Source of the DNA: Alkalicoccobacillus plakortidis
GTDB taxonomy: Bacteria; Bacillota; Bacilli; Bacillales; Bacillaceae_D
Direction of reading: 5' to 3'
Length of the DNA: 64,000 nt
NCBI RefSeq assembly: GCF_023703085.1
Contig: NZ_JAMQJY010000001.1
Location: 992,001 to 1,056,000, forward strand
Part shown: positions 19,236-29,610 of the stretch, one piece after another
How positions within the stretch are numbered: the stretch's first letter is position 1
Layout: each line of letters begins with the position of its first letter
Position numbers and translations under genes: made by a program
Notes under the pieces: model-generated
What the model was told of the DNA's origin: nothing
Database searches by the model: none
Seen by the model: only the letters and a program-made list of their open reading frames with translations

Positions 19236-19283
19236 AAAAGCCTAATTTCTCGGTATTATTAGCGAGGAATTAGGCTTTAATTC
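19236..19283. terminator. Terminator after the PepSY genes
   Basis: AAAGCCTAATTTCTCG pairs with CGAGGAATTAGGCTTT (one mismatch), with A and T runs on either side. Confidence 0.88.
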
Positions 19284-19324
19284 TATCATTAATGTGCCCA
19301 ATTCTTGAATAAGCATGAAAAAAA

Positions 19325-20176
19325 TTAGTTGATCCAATGAGAAGGTCGATGTATATGAGAAGGCAATGTTGTCTTTACATTACCTTTAGCTGAATTAATT
19401 TGCATTTGGGTCAAAAACATGCCAGTTGACAGATCAGCACCACAGAAATTAACATCTCGCAAATCCGCACCAATAAAATCGACTGCTCTTAAATCCGTAT
19501 TTCTCATGTCCGCGGCAATCAAATAGGCTCCCCTAAAATCAGTTGCTCTTAAATCTTTTCCCTTTAACTTTTTCCCCATCCAATTAGCTCTCTGATGGTC
19601 AAATTCTTTAATTTTTCTAACACCAGGCATTTTATTAATTGTTTTTCTCCTAACAAAATCACTTGCTAAAGTAAGCAGCTCGTTTGAAGAAAATCGGTAC
19701 ATTACTAGATCAAGTGACAATAAATTATCTGCATCTAACTTCGTTAAAGCCTGCAATTCCGTTAACTGTTTTCCCAACTTGTCAGCTAAATCAATCGGTA
19801 TATCGTAAGACAGAGCTTCTGCCACGTAAGCAATTATTTCATGAATTTGCTCCATGATGGGAAACACTCGAAACATTTTCTTCCCAATGTCAGGGTTTTC
19901 TCGCCAACTCTCACCGTTAAAAGTAACTTGAGAAACGACTTGTCCCGCACCCAAACAATCAAATACTGTACAGCCTTTGAAACCTTTATCCCTTAACTGA
20001 CTATGAATTTGGCAACTGTAATCGGATTGCAAATTCATACAAGGAGTACCTGCTTGTTTGTTAATCGGAAAATCACTTGATGCTACAATAGTAAGCGCTG
20101 TGCAACAAAGTCCAAAGCACTTCGAACAATCAGCCGTTAAATTCCCTCTAATATTTCTGGCTGTCTCATTATCCAT
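19325..20176 (-). CDS. Cys-rich pentapeptide-repeat protein
   Basis: 283 residues. The N-terminal part has eight cysteines (17, 20, 24, 25, 46, 55, 69, 74), including CSKCFGLCC, suggesting a metal or Fe-S site. A helical middle follows, then a run of pentapeptide repeats (about 205-255: DLRATDFRGAYL, DLRAVDFIGADL). Pentapeptide proteins form right-handed beta-helices, some of which mimic DNA at gyrase, but this short run with a Cys-rich head is a different architecture whose function I do not know. AGAGGG precedes the ATG. Stand-alone gene between two terminators. Confidence 0.85.
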   Translation of the reverse strand: MDNETARNIRGNLTADCSKCFGLCCTALTIVASSDFPINKQAGTPCMNLQSDYSCQIHSQLRDKGFKGCTVFDCLGAGQVVSQVTFNGESWRENPDIGKKMFRVFPIMEQIHEIIAYVAEALSYDIPIDLADKLGKQLTELQALTKLDADNLLSLDLVMYRFSSNELLTLASDFVRRKTINKMPGVRKIKEFDHQRANWMGKKLKGKDLRATDFRGAYLIAADMRNTDLRAVDFIGADLRDVNFCGADLSTGMFLTQMQINSAKGNVKTTLPSHIHRPSHWIN

Positions 20177-20305
20177 TTTTTACCCTCTATCTGAAAAAAA
20201 CTTTTGAGTTTATTATACAATATTCCTAAACAAACTGGTCTTATAATGGAGTAAAGAAGGACTATTTGTGTCCTTCTTATAGCTTTCTATATATTGAAGC
20301 TCTTA

Positions 20306-20342
20306 CAAAAAAACAAGGCGGGATAACCCTCCTTGTTTTTTA
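20306..20342. terminator. Terminator after gcvPB
   Basis: AAAACAAGG...CCTTGTTTTTT hairpin with T runs on both strands, just downstream of the glycine cleavage operon. Confidence 0.85.
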
Positions 20343-20350
20343 ATCATAAC

Positions 20351-21815
20351 TTATTCCGCTTTTTCATAGCGTAAAACTGGTTTACGTGCAGCCAATGTTT
20401 CATCTAGTCTGCCGATCACCGTGTGATGCGGAGCTTCTTGAACAATCTCTGGATTCTCTTCTGCTTCTTTTGCAATTTGAATCATAGCATCAATAAACTC
20501 ATCTAATGTTTCTTTCGACTCAGTTTCGGTCGGCTCAATCATCATACATTCCTCAACATTTAGTGGGAAGTAGATAGTTGGTGGATGATACCCAAAGTCG
20601 AGTAATCGTTTGGCAATGTCTAGTGTACGAACGCCAAGCTTCTTCTGACGTTTACCTGAAAGAACAAATTCATGCTTACAATGCTGTGTGTATGGCAAGT
20701 CATAATGAGGAGCCAAGCGACGCATCATATAATTCGCATTTAACACGGCATATTCAGAAACCTGACGTAATCCTTCTGGTCCCATTGTTCGAATGTACGT
20801 ATAGGCACGTACGTTAATTCCGTAGTTACCATAATAAGGTTTAACACGTCCAATTGATTTAGGACGATTATAATCAAAGTCATAGCCATCCACCGTCTTC
20901 ACTAAAATAGGCTTAGGTAAGAAGTCGATCAAGTCTTTTTTCACACCTACCGGACCAGATCCTGGGCCACCACCACCGTGTGGTCCTGTAAATGTTTTGT
21001 GTAAGTTCAAATGAACCACATCAAAGCCCATGTCTCCTGGTCTTGCGATACCAAGGATAGCATTTGAGTTAGCTCCATCATAATAAAGTTTTCCGCCAGC
21101 CTCGTGGATAATTGAAGCCATTTCAATAATATAGCTTTCAAATAGGCCTAGTGTGTTTGGATTTGTTAGCATTAAAGCTGCTGTTTCATCACTGACAACC
21201 TCACGTAAATGCTCCAGATCCACAAGACCATGTTCATCTGTGCGTACAGTTACAGACTCAAAACCAGCAACCGTTGCTGATGCAGGATTTGTACCATGTG
21301 CTGAATCAGGAACAATGACTTTCGTCCGCTTGGAATCATTTCTTGCTTCATGATACGCACGAATCATCATCAAACCAGTCCACTCACCATGGGCACCTGC
21401 CGCTGGTTGAAGGGTCACTTCATCCATTCCAGTAATCTCAGCAAGAGACGTTTGCAGGTTATGAAGTAACTCAAGTGAACCTTGAACCTGAGCTACAGGC
21501 TGATAAGGATGAACATTTGCTAGTCCATCAATACGCGCAACATCTTCATTGATTTTCGGGTTGTATTTCATTGTGCAGGATCCAAGTGGATAAAAACCTG
21601 AATCAACACCGTGATTACGCTTCGACAATGCTGTATAATGACGCATGATTTGCAGCTCTGATACTTCAGGAAGTTCAGGCTCATTCACTCGAACATATTC
21701 ATCTGGCAGTAATGAACCTAGATCCAAGCTCTGGAATATCAAGATCAGGCAGGCTATGTCCAACTCGACCAGGTTTGCTTAATTCAAAAATCAACGCTTG
21801 ATTATCTGTGCTCAT
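20351..21815 (-). CDS. gcvPB: Glycine dehydrogenase (decarboxylating) subunit 2, frameshifted as sequenced
   Basis: The PLP-bearing half of the glycine cleavage P protein. Its start ([19 protein letters not shown]) and the remainder are in different frames. Removing one T from GCTTGG (minus strand, 21724-21729) gives [14 protein letters not shown] and about 487 residues, as in B. subtilis. The PLP lysine lies in [17 protein letters not shown]. The ATG overlaps the reconstructed gcvPA stop in ATGA, showing coupling. It is the last gene of the riboswitch-controlled operon. Confidence 0.93.
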
Positions 21816-23165
21816 TGTAATGCCCCCAATTCACTCGCAAATGCATCCAAGCTCTTCTTTTGTACGAACTTCTGTTACACAAATCAACATCTGTCCTAAA
21901 AACGCCTCATCATCACGCTCTAGTTCGTATCCTCCAATAAATCCTTTTTCCAGAAGTTTTTCATTAACGGTTTTTGCCGATTGATCGAGTTGAATCACAA
22001 ACTCATTAAACGTTGGTGATTCATTTACAAGCTTTATACCTTGCTCTTTCAGCTTATTTTTTAAGTACGCAGCCTTTTGGATATTCTGGTACGCCATATC
22101 TTTTACACCTTTTTTGCCAATTGCGGTCATTGCAACGGAAGCCGCTAGTGCATTTAACGCTTGGTTTGAACAGATATTAGAAGTCGCTTTATCTCGACGA
22201 ATATGCTGTTCACGAGCTTGTAAAGTTAGTACAAAACCGCGTTGCCCTTGATCATCAACTGTTTGACCAACTAAACGACCTGGCACTTTACGCATTAACT
22301 TTTTGGTTGTTGCAAAATATCCACAGTGAGGACCACCATATTGCATAGAAATACCAAAAGGCTGTGCATCTCCAACAACAATATCCGCTCCAAATTCACC
22401 AGGTGACTTCAACAAACCTAACGCAAGTGGATTACTTGATACAGCTAATAAAGCCTTACCTTGATGCGTAATTTCTTCGATTTCCGCTAATGGCTCAATG
22501 TGCCCAAAGAAGTTAGGATATTGAACGAGTACACAAGCAGTATCATCGTTATACTGTTCTCTAAGCTGGTTTACGTCCGTTACACCATCTTTTGTATCAA
22601 TCTCAACGACTGTTAAACTTTGTCCATACGCATTTGTTTTTAAAACCGCACGAGCTTCCGGATGAACAGCTTTGGAAACCAGGATTGTTTTCTTTTTAGT
22701 ATGACCACAGCTCATCATTGCGGCTTCCGCAAGCGCGGTTGGACCATCATACATAGAGGAATTCGCTAAATCCATGCCAGTTAGTTCACAGATCATACTT
22801 TGAAATTCAAAAATTGCTTGTAGTTCTCCCTGTGAGATCTCAGGCTGATACGGTGTATACGCCGTGTAAAATTCCGAACGCGAAATGACGTGATTCACAA
22901 TCGATGGAATATAATGATCGTAAACTCCCGCCCCTAAAAACGACGGCGTGCTTTTTACGGAAACGTTTTTTGCTGCAAGCCCTTGGAAAAATTTAATCAG
23001 CTCGGGTTCTTTTAATGCTTTTTCAATATCAAGCTGTCCCTTAAAGCGAATTTCCTTTGGGATATCAGCAAACAATTCTTCAATTGATTCAACACCAATT
23101 GCTTCAAGCATCTCTTTGCTATCGGTTTCTGTCATTGGTAAATAACGATTATTCATCTTCAACAA
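21812..23165 (-). CDS. gcvPA: Glycine dehydrogenase (decarboxylating) subunit 1, 3' end frameshifted as sequenced
   Basis: Partner subunit of the P protein, catalysing glycine decarboxylation and transfer of the aminomethyl group to Gcv[25 protein letters not shown] and GRLVGQTVD are typical. As written the frame stops at 21831 after [10 protein letters not shown]. Removing one T from GCTTGG (minus strand, 21847-21852) gives [16 protein letters not shown], ending at 21812 in ATGA overlap with gcvPB, about 450 residues. The defect sits in the same GAGCTTGGAT context as the one in gcvPB. Confidence 0.93.
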
Positions 23166-23173
23166 ATCCTTCC

Positions 23174-24277
23174 CTATGAACGTGGTCGTTTGTAAAATGG
23201 AGTGGCTACTACAATAGCTGCAATACGTTTTTTACGGACTTGAACTTCTACTTTTGTTCCAAGTTCTGTATGGTTTATATCAAGTAAGGCAAGTCCAACA
23301 TTTTTCTTCAACGTTGGTGATTGCGTTCCGGTTGTTACAAAGCCAATCGACTCTCCGTCTACAAACACTTCATAACCCGCACGTGGAATACCCTTATCTA
23401 GCATTTCAATTCCAACAAGCTTACGAGAGAGCCCCTCTTCCTTCTGCCGCTTAAGAGCATCTTGTCCAATGAACGGATCCTCTTTGTTCACCTTCACAGC
23501 AAATCCAATACCTGCTTCAAGTGGTGAAATGTCTTTTGTAAGCTCTTGTCCGTATAATGCTAGCTTTGCTTCAAAGCGCAATGTATCGCGCGCACCAAGT
23601 CCAGTAGGAACAAGTCCATCTTCCGCACCTTCTGTAAGAAGCTGACCCCATAATGACGGTGCATCCGCTGATTTCACATAAAGCTCAAAGCCATCTTCCC
23701 CTGTATAACCTGTTCGGGAAACTAACGCTTTTACTCCTGCCACTGTACTATTATCTTTAAAACGAAATGGACGGATGTCTGCAAGATCCTCATCTGTTAG
23801 TTTCTGAAGAATGTTTTCTGCAAGTGGCCCTTGAATCGCCAATAGTGCTGTGTCATCTGAAATATTGTTCATAGAGACTGATTCCGGCTTATACTGAACC
23901 ATCCAATCCCAATCTTTTTCTATGTTGGACGCATTAACAACAACCAAATATTGTTCATCTGCTTTTCTGTAGACTAGCAAATCATCTACTGTACCACCAT
24001 TTTCATAACACATCGCCGTGTAAATCGCCTGACCATCAACAAGCTTCGAGAGATCATTTGTTAGAAGCTTCTGCAAAAAAGCCAGTGATCCAACTCCTTC
24101 AACTTCAAACTCACCCATATGTGATACATCAAATAAACCGGCTTGAGTACGCACAGCCTCGTGTTCAGCTTTGATACTACTAAACTGAACAGGTAAATCC
24201 CAGCCTCCAAAGTCAATCGTTTTTGCATTGTGTTCCTGATACAACTCAAATAAAGGTGTTCGTTTTAAGTCAGCCAT
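23174..24277 (-). CDS. gcvT: Aminomethyltransferase (glycine cleavage T protein)
   Basis: The T protein releases ammonia from aminomethyl-GcvH and passes the carbon to tetrahydrofolate. 367 residues; [26 protein letters not shown] and [11 protein letters not shown] mark the folate-binding and catalytic parts. ATG 24277 is preceded by AGGAGGAG. First gene of gcvT-gcvPA-gcvPB, controlled by the riboswitch just upstream. LipM, encoded nearby, modifies the GcvH partner. Confidence 0.96.
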   Translation of the reverse strand: MADLKRTPLFELYQEHNAKTIDFGGWDLPVQFSSIKAEHEAVRTQAGLFDVSHMGEFEVEGVGSLAFLQKLLTNDLSKLVDGQAIYTAMCYENGGTVDDLLVYRKADEQYLVVVNASNIEKDWDWMVQYKPESVSMNNISDDTALLAIQGPLAENILQKLTDEDLADIRPFRFKDNSTVAGVKALVSRTGYTGEDGFELYVKSADAPSLWGQLLTEGAEDGLVPTGLGARDTLRFEAKLALYGQELTKDISPLEAGIGFAVKVNKEDPFIGQDALKRQKEEGLSRKLVGIEMLDKGIPRAGYEVFVDGESIGFVTTGTQSPTLKKNVGLALLDINHTELGTKVEVQVRKKRIAAIVVATPFYKRPRS

Positions 24278-24315
24278 GCTTCTCCTCCTGATGAACGAAT
24301 AGTTTGAACTATTAA

Positions 24316-24362
24316 ACAAAAAAAGACAGACTGATACACGCAAATGGTGTATCACCCTGTCC
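24316..24362 (-). terminator. Expression-platform terminator of the glycine riboswitch
   Basis: GACAG-ACTGATACAC (24324-24338) pairs with GTGTATCACCCTGTC (24348-24362); on the minus strand a run of T residues follows. Confidence 0.8.
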
Positions 24363-24530
24363 TTGAACCAGAAAGTTTCACTCGGGCTTTTGCCGAATTG
24401 TCTTCGTGGGTGGCTTGCATAGCAAGCTCTCTCCAGAGTTGCGTCACGTAAAAGTCTTTTTGCCTGAGAGATTCACATCACTGCTTGCTCCTTCGGCGCC
24501 GGGCAGTGCCCGATCTCTCCCTTTACCTTC
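24318..24530 (-). ncRNA. Tandem glycine riboswitch upstream of gcvT
   Basis: Read on the minus strand: aptamer 1 shows GGGAGAGATC, GCGCCGAAGGAGCAAGC and AATCTCTCAGGCAAAAAGAC. A linker follows, then aptamer 2 with CTCTGGAGAGAG, CCACCCACGAAGACAAT and CGAGTGAAACTTTCTGG. These are the conserved blocks of the two-aptamer glycine riboswitch. It ends in an expression-platform hairpin and T run. Glycine is expected to switch the gcv operon on. Confidence 0.95.
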
Positions 24531-24686
24531 ATCCGCAAAAGATTGTATTATGTTTTGTGAAAATTGGTACATACTAGTAATAGATGTTGATACTCTTTAC
24601 ACTGTATATCCTATCAATAGTCCAAGTAAGGCGCAACTATATTTTCAAAGTTACTTTAAATTTTCAGGCAAAGGAGACGACAAATC

Positions 24687-26357
24687 GTGACTGTTCCTAT
24701 ACATTTTGACGATTCATGGCGCACAGAATTTCTTCAACGACTTGATTCAGATGGTCAATGGGCAAGCTTGGAAAATTATTGTTTAGCCTATGAAGCCCAT
24801 CAACACCAAAAAGTTTCTGATTTCCATGGCTTGTTGGCTCCTGCCCACTTACCACAGCTTGAACCTTTTCCACATCAATTAGAAGTAGCAAAAACGGTCA
24901 TTGAAGAAATGAACGGAAAAGCCATATTAGCTGATGAAGTTGGTCTAGGTAAAACCATTGAAGCTGGTTTGATTCTCAAAGAATATATGATTCGTGGTCT
25001 AGCAAAAAAAATCTTAATCCTAGTTCCTGCTTCCCTTGTTTCACAGTGGGCGGTTGAACTAAATAGCAAATTCTATATCCCTGCTATTCCGCAAAAGAAA
25101 TCGTATGTATGGGAACAGTGTGATGTCGTTGTAGCTTCGATTGATACTGCTAAACGTCAGCCACACCGTGACCTTGTCCTTGCACAATCATATGATCTCG
25201 TTGTCATTGATGAAGCACACAAGCTTAAAAATCCAAACACAAAAAACTATGAATTCATTCGTAGCTTAAAAAAGAAGTTCTGTTTGCTCCTAACAGCGAC
25301 ACCTGTACAAAATAAACTAGAGGAAATCTTTAATCTTGTTTCTCTATTAAAACCAGGACATCTAGGTGACCTAACAAGCTTCGAAAAAGAATTCCGTTCT
25401 AATGGTCGCTCACCACGTAATGACGAAAAACTTCGTGCACTTGTTAACAAAGTGATGGTGCGAAACCGCCGTGAAGAGACGGGTATTAAGTGGACAAAAC
25501 GTATTGTGGAAACGGTACCGATCACGTTTAGTCAGCAGGAACGAGCGCTATATGATGCGATCTCTGAACTTGGAACAAATCACTTTGCACTACTTACACT
25601 AAAACGAGAGATTTGCTCAAGCCGAGAAGCGACTTTTATGACTTTAAAAAATATCATTGAAAAAGCCGAAGCCGAAGGGCGAGACAATCAAGAGGCCATA
25701 GCTCTACTTGAACAAGCAGCCAAGGTAGAACATCACGCCAAGGCTGAAAAAGCATTAGAATTAATCAAAGGCATTGACGGGAAAGTCATTATCTTCACTG
25801 AATACCGGGCCACACAATTGTATCTACAATGGTTTCTTAAACAAAATGGAATTACGTCGGTTCCTTTTCGTGGAGGGTTTAAGCGGGGTAAAAAAGACTG
25901 GATGCGTGAGTTATTCAAAAATCACGCGCAGGTACTAATTGCAACAGAAGCTGGTGGCGAAGGAATTAACCTTCAATTCTGCAGTCACATTATCAACTAC
26001 GATCTTCCTTGGAATCCAATGAGAATTGAACAACGGATCGGTCGAATCCACCGACTTGGTCAATTAAAAGATGTTCATATTTATAATTTTGCAGTTCAAG
26101 ATACAGTAGAACAAAAAATTCTCGAGTTACTTTATGATAAAATCAATCTTTTTGAGAAGGTCATAGGACAACTAGACGAGATTCTGACACGTATCCACCT
26201 ACCGAATGTAGACGAGTATGTAAAAGACGTGATTCTTCATTCAGACTCGGATGGCGAAGTGAAACTAAAGCTATCTCATCTTGCAAATATTATGAATGAT
26301 GCGGCCCAAGCAGATTCCGAAGAGGAGGATTATAATGAATCAATCCGAAGTTCGTAA
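24687..26357 (+). CDS. yqhH: SNF2-family helicase YqhH
   Basis: A 556-residue superfamily 2 ATPase of the SNF2/RapA type. Walker A ADEVGLGKTIEAGL, DEAH box VIDEAHKLKN, motif III LTATPVQN and the C-terminal motif MRIEQRIGRIHRLGQ are all present. The start is GTG 24687 behind AAAGGAG. It overlaps yqhG by 23 bp. The pair sits opposite the gcv operon as in B. subtilis. Targets are unknown; RapA relatives act on RNA polymerase. Confidence 0.92.
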   Translation: MTVPIHFDDSWRTEFLQRLDSDGQWASLENYCLAYEAHQHQKVSDFHGLLAPAHLPQLEPFPHQLEVAKTVIEEMNGKAILADEVGLGKTIEAGLILKEYMIRGLAKKILILVPASLVSQWAVELNSKFYIPAIPQKKSYVWEQCDVVVASIDTAKRQPHRDLVLAQSYDLVVIDEAHKLKNPNTKNYEFIRSLKKKFCLLLTATPVQNKLEEIFNLVSLLKPGHLGDLTSFEKEFRSNGRSPRNDEKLRALVNKVMVRNRREETGIKWTKRIVETVPITFSQQERALYDAISELGTNHFALLTLKREICSSREATFMTLKNIIEKAEAEGRDNQEAIALLEQAAKVEHHAKAEKALELIKGIDGKVIIFTEYRATQLYLQWFLKQNGITSVPFRGGFKRGKKDWMRELFKNHAQVLIATEAGGEGINLQFCSHIINYDLPWNPMRIEQRIGRIHRLGQLKDVHIYNFAVQDTVEQKILELLYDKINLFEKVIGQLDEILTRIHLPNVDEYVKDVILHSDSDGEVKLKLSHLANIMNDAAQADSEEEDYNESIRSS

Positions 26358-27153
26358 CTATGTGGAGAGGTACTTTTCAGCAAATGACTGCCCTACTGTG
26401 GAAAGAAAACCAAATTATATGACCGTACAATTATCTGTTGAAATGGATAAATTATTAATGAATCGTCCTTTCTATTGGCATTATTTAGAGAAGACTGGTG
26501 GCATACCTAATCCATTGACAATGACGTTGATAACGGATCATCAAACAAACAATGATCTAAAAGGGGAATATATACACTTTGGTTCGCCACGGCTTCATCA
26601 ACTATTTCAATCGACTACGTCTCTAGGTTCGTATATCCGTATGTATGAGAATGTGACTGTTCATTCAGGACAGTCCATTCCTTTACAGCCTTGGATTAAT
26701 ATAAATGCAAAGGTGTCCTTTCAATGTGACCGAAAAAAAGATGTTCTTTTATCATTAGGACTAAACCTGATACACGGTCAAATCGTTAGTGATTTTCATT
26801 TAAAAATGATGCAAACACCACTTACGCCAAAGTTACCTGACTACTGTTTTACACTTGCTTCACTCATTAAGCCAGCTAGTGGGTTAATTAGGCTACAAAA
26901 GATGGTCCAGACATTTGCAAACAATGAACCTGATGATTGGGCAATACGAGCAAGAGAACGATGGAAGCAGGATCTGGAACTATTGGAGAGCTTTTATGAA
27001 GAATACGAGGAAAAACCTGAAAGCTATGAGCTGGAGAAGCAAGCACTCAAAGAACAATATGAACCGCGAATTGAAGTGGAGATCATTAATGGCGGGCTTT
27101 TCTTTTTACAAAAACAAGTTTTCACCGAAACAAATGGACATCCCGCTCACTAG
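26335..27153 (+). CDS. yqhG: YqhG family protein
   Basis: 272-residue soluble protein of unknown function. The start ATG 26335 lies behind GAGGAGGA, inside the end of yqhH, so the genes are coupled. The C-terminal third is a charged, Glu-rich helix (WAIRARERWKQDLELLE). Order and sequence match B. subtilis YqhG. A partner role with the YqhH ATPase is plausible but unproven. Confidence 0.85.
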   Translation: MNQSEVRNYVERYFSANDCPTVERKPNYMTVQLSVEMDKLLMNRPFYWHYLEKTGGIPNPLTMTLITDHQTNNDLKGEYIHFGSPRLHQLFQSTTSLGSYIRMYENVTVHSGQSIPLQPWININAKVSFQCDRKKDVLLSLGLNLIHGQIVSDFHLKMMQTPLTPKLPDYCFTLASLIKPASGLIRLQKMVQTFANNEPDDWAIRARERWKQDLELLESFYEEYEEKPESYELEKQALKEQYEPRIEVEIINGGLFFLQKQVFTETNGHPAH

Positions 27154-27173
27154 TAGCGTGGATGTCCATTTCA
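27131..27173. terminator. Terminator after yqhG
   Basis: AAATGGACATCC pairs with GGATGTCCATTT around the yqhG stop codon. Confidence 0.75.
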
Positions 27174-27187
27174 TTTGATTCTACATA

Positions 27188-27379
27188 TTAGTGTGTAGTA
27201 ACAGGGGCTCCTTCACCGGTTGTTATGAGTGAATACAACGTCATAACGGAGAAGAATCCAAAGACGACAACAGTAACAAACGAAAAGCCTACTGCAAATA
27301 AGTTCATTCGTTTCATTTCACGAATGCCACCAATGACAGCAAGAATGGTGATGATTAAAAATACAATAGCCAGAAACAA
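27188..27379 (-). CDS. Small membrane protein, DUF2759 (YqgW-like)
   Basis: 63 residues with two hydrophobic helices (about 2-18 and 28-52) and a central IREMKRMN turn. The start is TTG 27379 behind AAGGAGGG. Size, layout and position next to yqgX suggest the DUF2759 family (B. subtilis YqgW). Function is unknown. Confidence 0.7.
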   Translation of the reverse strand: MFLAIVFLIITILAVIGGIREMKRMNLFAVGFSFVTVVVFGFFSVMTLYSLITTGEGAPVTTH

Positions 27380-27494
27380 AAGAATCCCTCCTTCTACTCT
27401 ACTTTTTTACGTACAAATAAAGTGAATGTTTTGATCGAGCCTCTAAAAAAGGATATGATACTCATACAATATCATTTTTATAAGGAGGATCAAC

Positions 27495-28129
27495 ATGGCT
27501 TGGACACAGATTCCGCTTGGACCGATCCAAACAAATGCATATGTTCTTACAAATTCAGAAGGTGACGCACTAATTTTTGATCCAGGTGGTGACGCAGATA
27601 CACTCATTCATTGGTTAAACGAAAACCAACTAAAACCACTGGCGATTTTACTGACACATGCCCACTTTGACCATATTGGCGCAGTAGACGATGTACGGGA
27701 TGCTTTTTCCTTACCAGTCTATCTACACAAGGAAGAAGAAAACTGGTTAGGTGATCCAGAGCTGAATCGCTCCACTGCATTTCTTGGGCGGACAAAGGTA
27801 ACAGCAAAGCCAGCAGAGCATATTCTCACAAAGGAACAACCGTTACAGATCGGCTCATTCACATGTGATGTGCTTGAAACACCTGGACATTCACCTGGTA
27901 GTGTCTCCTTCTACTTTAAAGAAGAAGACATTGTCTTTTCAGGAGATGCCCTTTTTTTGGAAGTGTTGGACGCACTGATTTGCCAGGTGGAAACCACCAA
28001 CAACTCATCGCAAGCATCAACTCAAAATTAATGGAATTACCCGAGGAAACGATTGTGGCATGTGGCCACGGTCCAACAACAACAATCTCAGCTGAAATGG
28101 ATTCAAATCCTTTTCTAAATGCCTTGTAG
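27495..28129 (+). CDS. yqgX: Metallo-beta-lactamase-fold hydrolase (YqgX), frameshifted as sequenced
   Basis: A glyoxalase II-like metallohydrolase. The metal motif THAHFDH (His55, His57, Asp59, His60) and [13 protein letters not shown] are clear. As written the frame fails at a run of seven T (27952-27958); one more T restores [16 protein letters not shown] and the end [20 protein letters not shown], giving about 211 residues. This is an ordinary homopolymer slip, unlike most other lesions in the window. AAGGAGG precedes the ATG. Confidence 0.9.
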
Positions 28130-28139
28130 TTTCATCATC

Positions 28140-28173
28140 AAAACCGGTTATGCTCTTGAGCTGACCGGTTTTT
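28140..28173. terminator. Terminator between yqgX and yqgY
   Basis: AAAACCGGT (28140-28148) pairs with ACCGGTTTT (28164-28172); it serves the convergent pair and overlaps the yqgY stop. Confidence 0.85.
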
Positions 28174-28417
28174 AGTGTCCACCAAAGCTTGGTACAAGTA
28201 CAAACGTTGAATAATACGTAAATCCGACAAAAAAGATGGTTAGATACGCGCCAAATATGTAGATATACACTCGCTCAGATAAATACAAATAACTTAAAGC
28301 AAGCAGGATTGCTGTTTGTGCGAAGAAAAGCAAAGCCATTTCGTACATATCTCCAGCAAAAAACAATACAGCAAATATCCCTGTCCAAAAAGCGAGCACA
28401 CGATACATCCGTTCCAT
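28172..28417 (-). CDS. yqgY: Small membrane protein YqgY (DUF2626)
   Basis: 81 residues with three predicted helices, starting MERMYRVLAFWTG behind AAGGAGG. The sequence and the position beside yqgX match DUF2626/YqgY. Function is unknown. Confidence 0.82.
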   Translation of the reverse strand: MERMYRVLAFWTGIFAVLFFAGDMYEMALLFFAQTAILLALSYLYLSERVYIYIFGAYLTIFFVGFTYYSTFVLVPSFGGH

Positions 28418-28503
28418 ATGCTGTGCCTCCTTCATTAATGTATGCGATTTCTAATGATTGCTCTTATATTATATACCCTAATTTTCCTGTTTGTAAATGC
28501 TTT

Positions 28504-28536
28504 CGCCGCTTCTGATATGCATTAATGGAAGCGGCG
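28504..28536. terminator. GC-rich hairpin downstream of the comG genes
   Basis: CGCCGCTTC (28504-28512) pairs perfectly with GAAGCGGCG (28528-28536). There is no strong T run on the minus strand, so termination is only suggested by position after yqzE. Confidence 0.5.
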
Positions 28537-28564
28537 TCATTAATCCATCCATTTTTAAGACGAT

Positions 28565-28747
28565 TTACTGTTTATTTCGTTTGAAAAACCAACCGATTGC
28601 CATTGGCACAACACCAAATGCCCGAAACGATAATGTGCCTTTGTCAGATTTCCTCCGCTTCCGTTCTTCTTTTCTGATGGTTGTCGGTTTATCCATTTGA
28701 ATCACAGCTTGCTGCGTAATAAATTTGACTAAATCTTGTAACGACAT
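28565..28747 (-). CDS. yqzE: YqzE-like small protein
   Basis: 60 residues: DLVKFITQQAVIQM, a basic central stretch (KEERKRRKSDK), then a hydrophobic end GVVPMAIGWFF. Sequence pattern and position after comGG match YqzE of B. subtilis. ATG 28747 is preceded by AGGGAAG. Function unknown. Confidence 0.75.
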   Translation of the reverse strand: MSLQDLVKFITQQAVIQMDKPTTIRKEERKRRKSDKGTLSFRAFGVVPMAIGWFFKRNKQ

Positions 28748-28804
28748 ATTCAACACTTCCCTGCACTCTTTTCCTCTAAGTGTGCCCAATCCCTCATGAT
28801 TAAA

Positions 28805-29176
28805 TCAATTCATATCCTGAAAGTAAATCATTGAGTCAGTATTAAGATTGTAATGAATAATTGACCATCTTTTGTGATGAGGACCAACTTTTGAATGTAA
28901 CTCCACTCGAACAACCTCATCAGTTTGTTTCCTTGTCGTAAAGGTAATAGATCCAACTTCATAATGTCGCTCTTCTATTCCTTCACTCTTTTCAGATTGC
29001 TTTATATAATCGATAATTCCCATTTGGACTAAATTGTCTAGTTGCAGTAACTTTTCTTGCTCAAGCACAAATCGTTTTTCAACTTCATACAGCTGTATGG
29101 TGTACAGACAGGATAATGTTAGTATAGCCACTATAATTAAGGTTAATGGATAGGCAAAGCCATGCTGATTTCTCAT
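28805..29176 (-). CDS. comGG: ComGG-like competence protein
   Basis: 123 residues with a short N-terminal segment, then a membrane helix (about 9-27), then an extracytoplasmic domain. It is identified mainly by position as the last com gene; ComGG is poorly conserved. It overlaps comGF by four bases. In B. subtilis ComGG is a minor pseudopilin needed for DNA binding at the surface. Confidence 0.75.
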   Translation of the reverse strand: MRNQHGFAYPLTLIIVAILTLSCLYTIQLYEVEKRFVLEQEKLLQLDNLVQMGIIDYIKQSEKSEGIEERHYEVGSITFTTRKQTDEVVRVELHSKVGPHHKRWSIIHYNLNTDSMIYFQDMN

Positions 29177-29610
29177 GATAAATCAGCCACTTTGCTGAAC
29201 ATACTACTCATTGAACGTTGAGCCGATAATCCATTTTGCAAAACAGTGTCACAGCTTAATCGGCTCTCCTCCACTGAACAAGAGAAGGATTGAACAGAAT
29301 GAAGCATCGGTACATATCCCCTACCTTGTACAAAACGTCGAATGGAACCTGAGATTATTTCGTAGCGTACCTCTTCATTATTAATCATTAGTGTTACCTT
29401 ATTCTTATCCACAACCATATCTCCTGATTCACGAACATCAACAGATAACTGATTTAGGAACACATTCAATTCAAGACTTGATTCATATCCAGAAAACGGA
29501 GACCACATGATGGTCTTAAATGCTAATGGAACAAGGCTGACGATTAGCATCGTGATACTGAACGCAATTAGTGCTTCTAGAAGCGTATAACCGCGTTTAT
29601 TTTTTAGCAT
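29173..29610 (-). CDS. comGF: ComGF minor pseudopilin
   Basis: 145 residues with a prepilin-like N-terminus (KRGYTLLEALIAFSITML), then a beta-rich domain with two cysteines (CSVEESRLSC). It overlaps comGE by 14 bases. Part of the competence pseudopilus. Confidence 0.85.
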   Translation of the reverse strand: MLKNKRGYTLLEALIAFSITMLIVSLVPLAFKTIMWSPFSGYESSLELNVFLNQLSVDVRESGDMVVDKNKVTLMINNEEVRYEIISGSIRRFVQGRGYVPMLHSVQSFSCSVEESRLSCDTVLQNGLSAQRSMSSMFSKVADLS

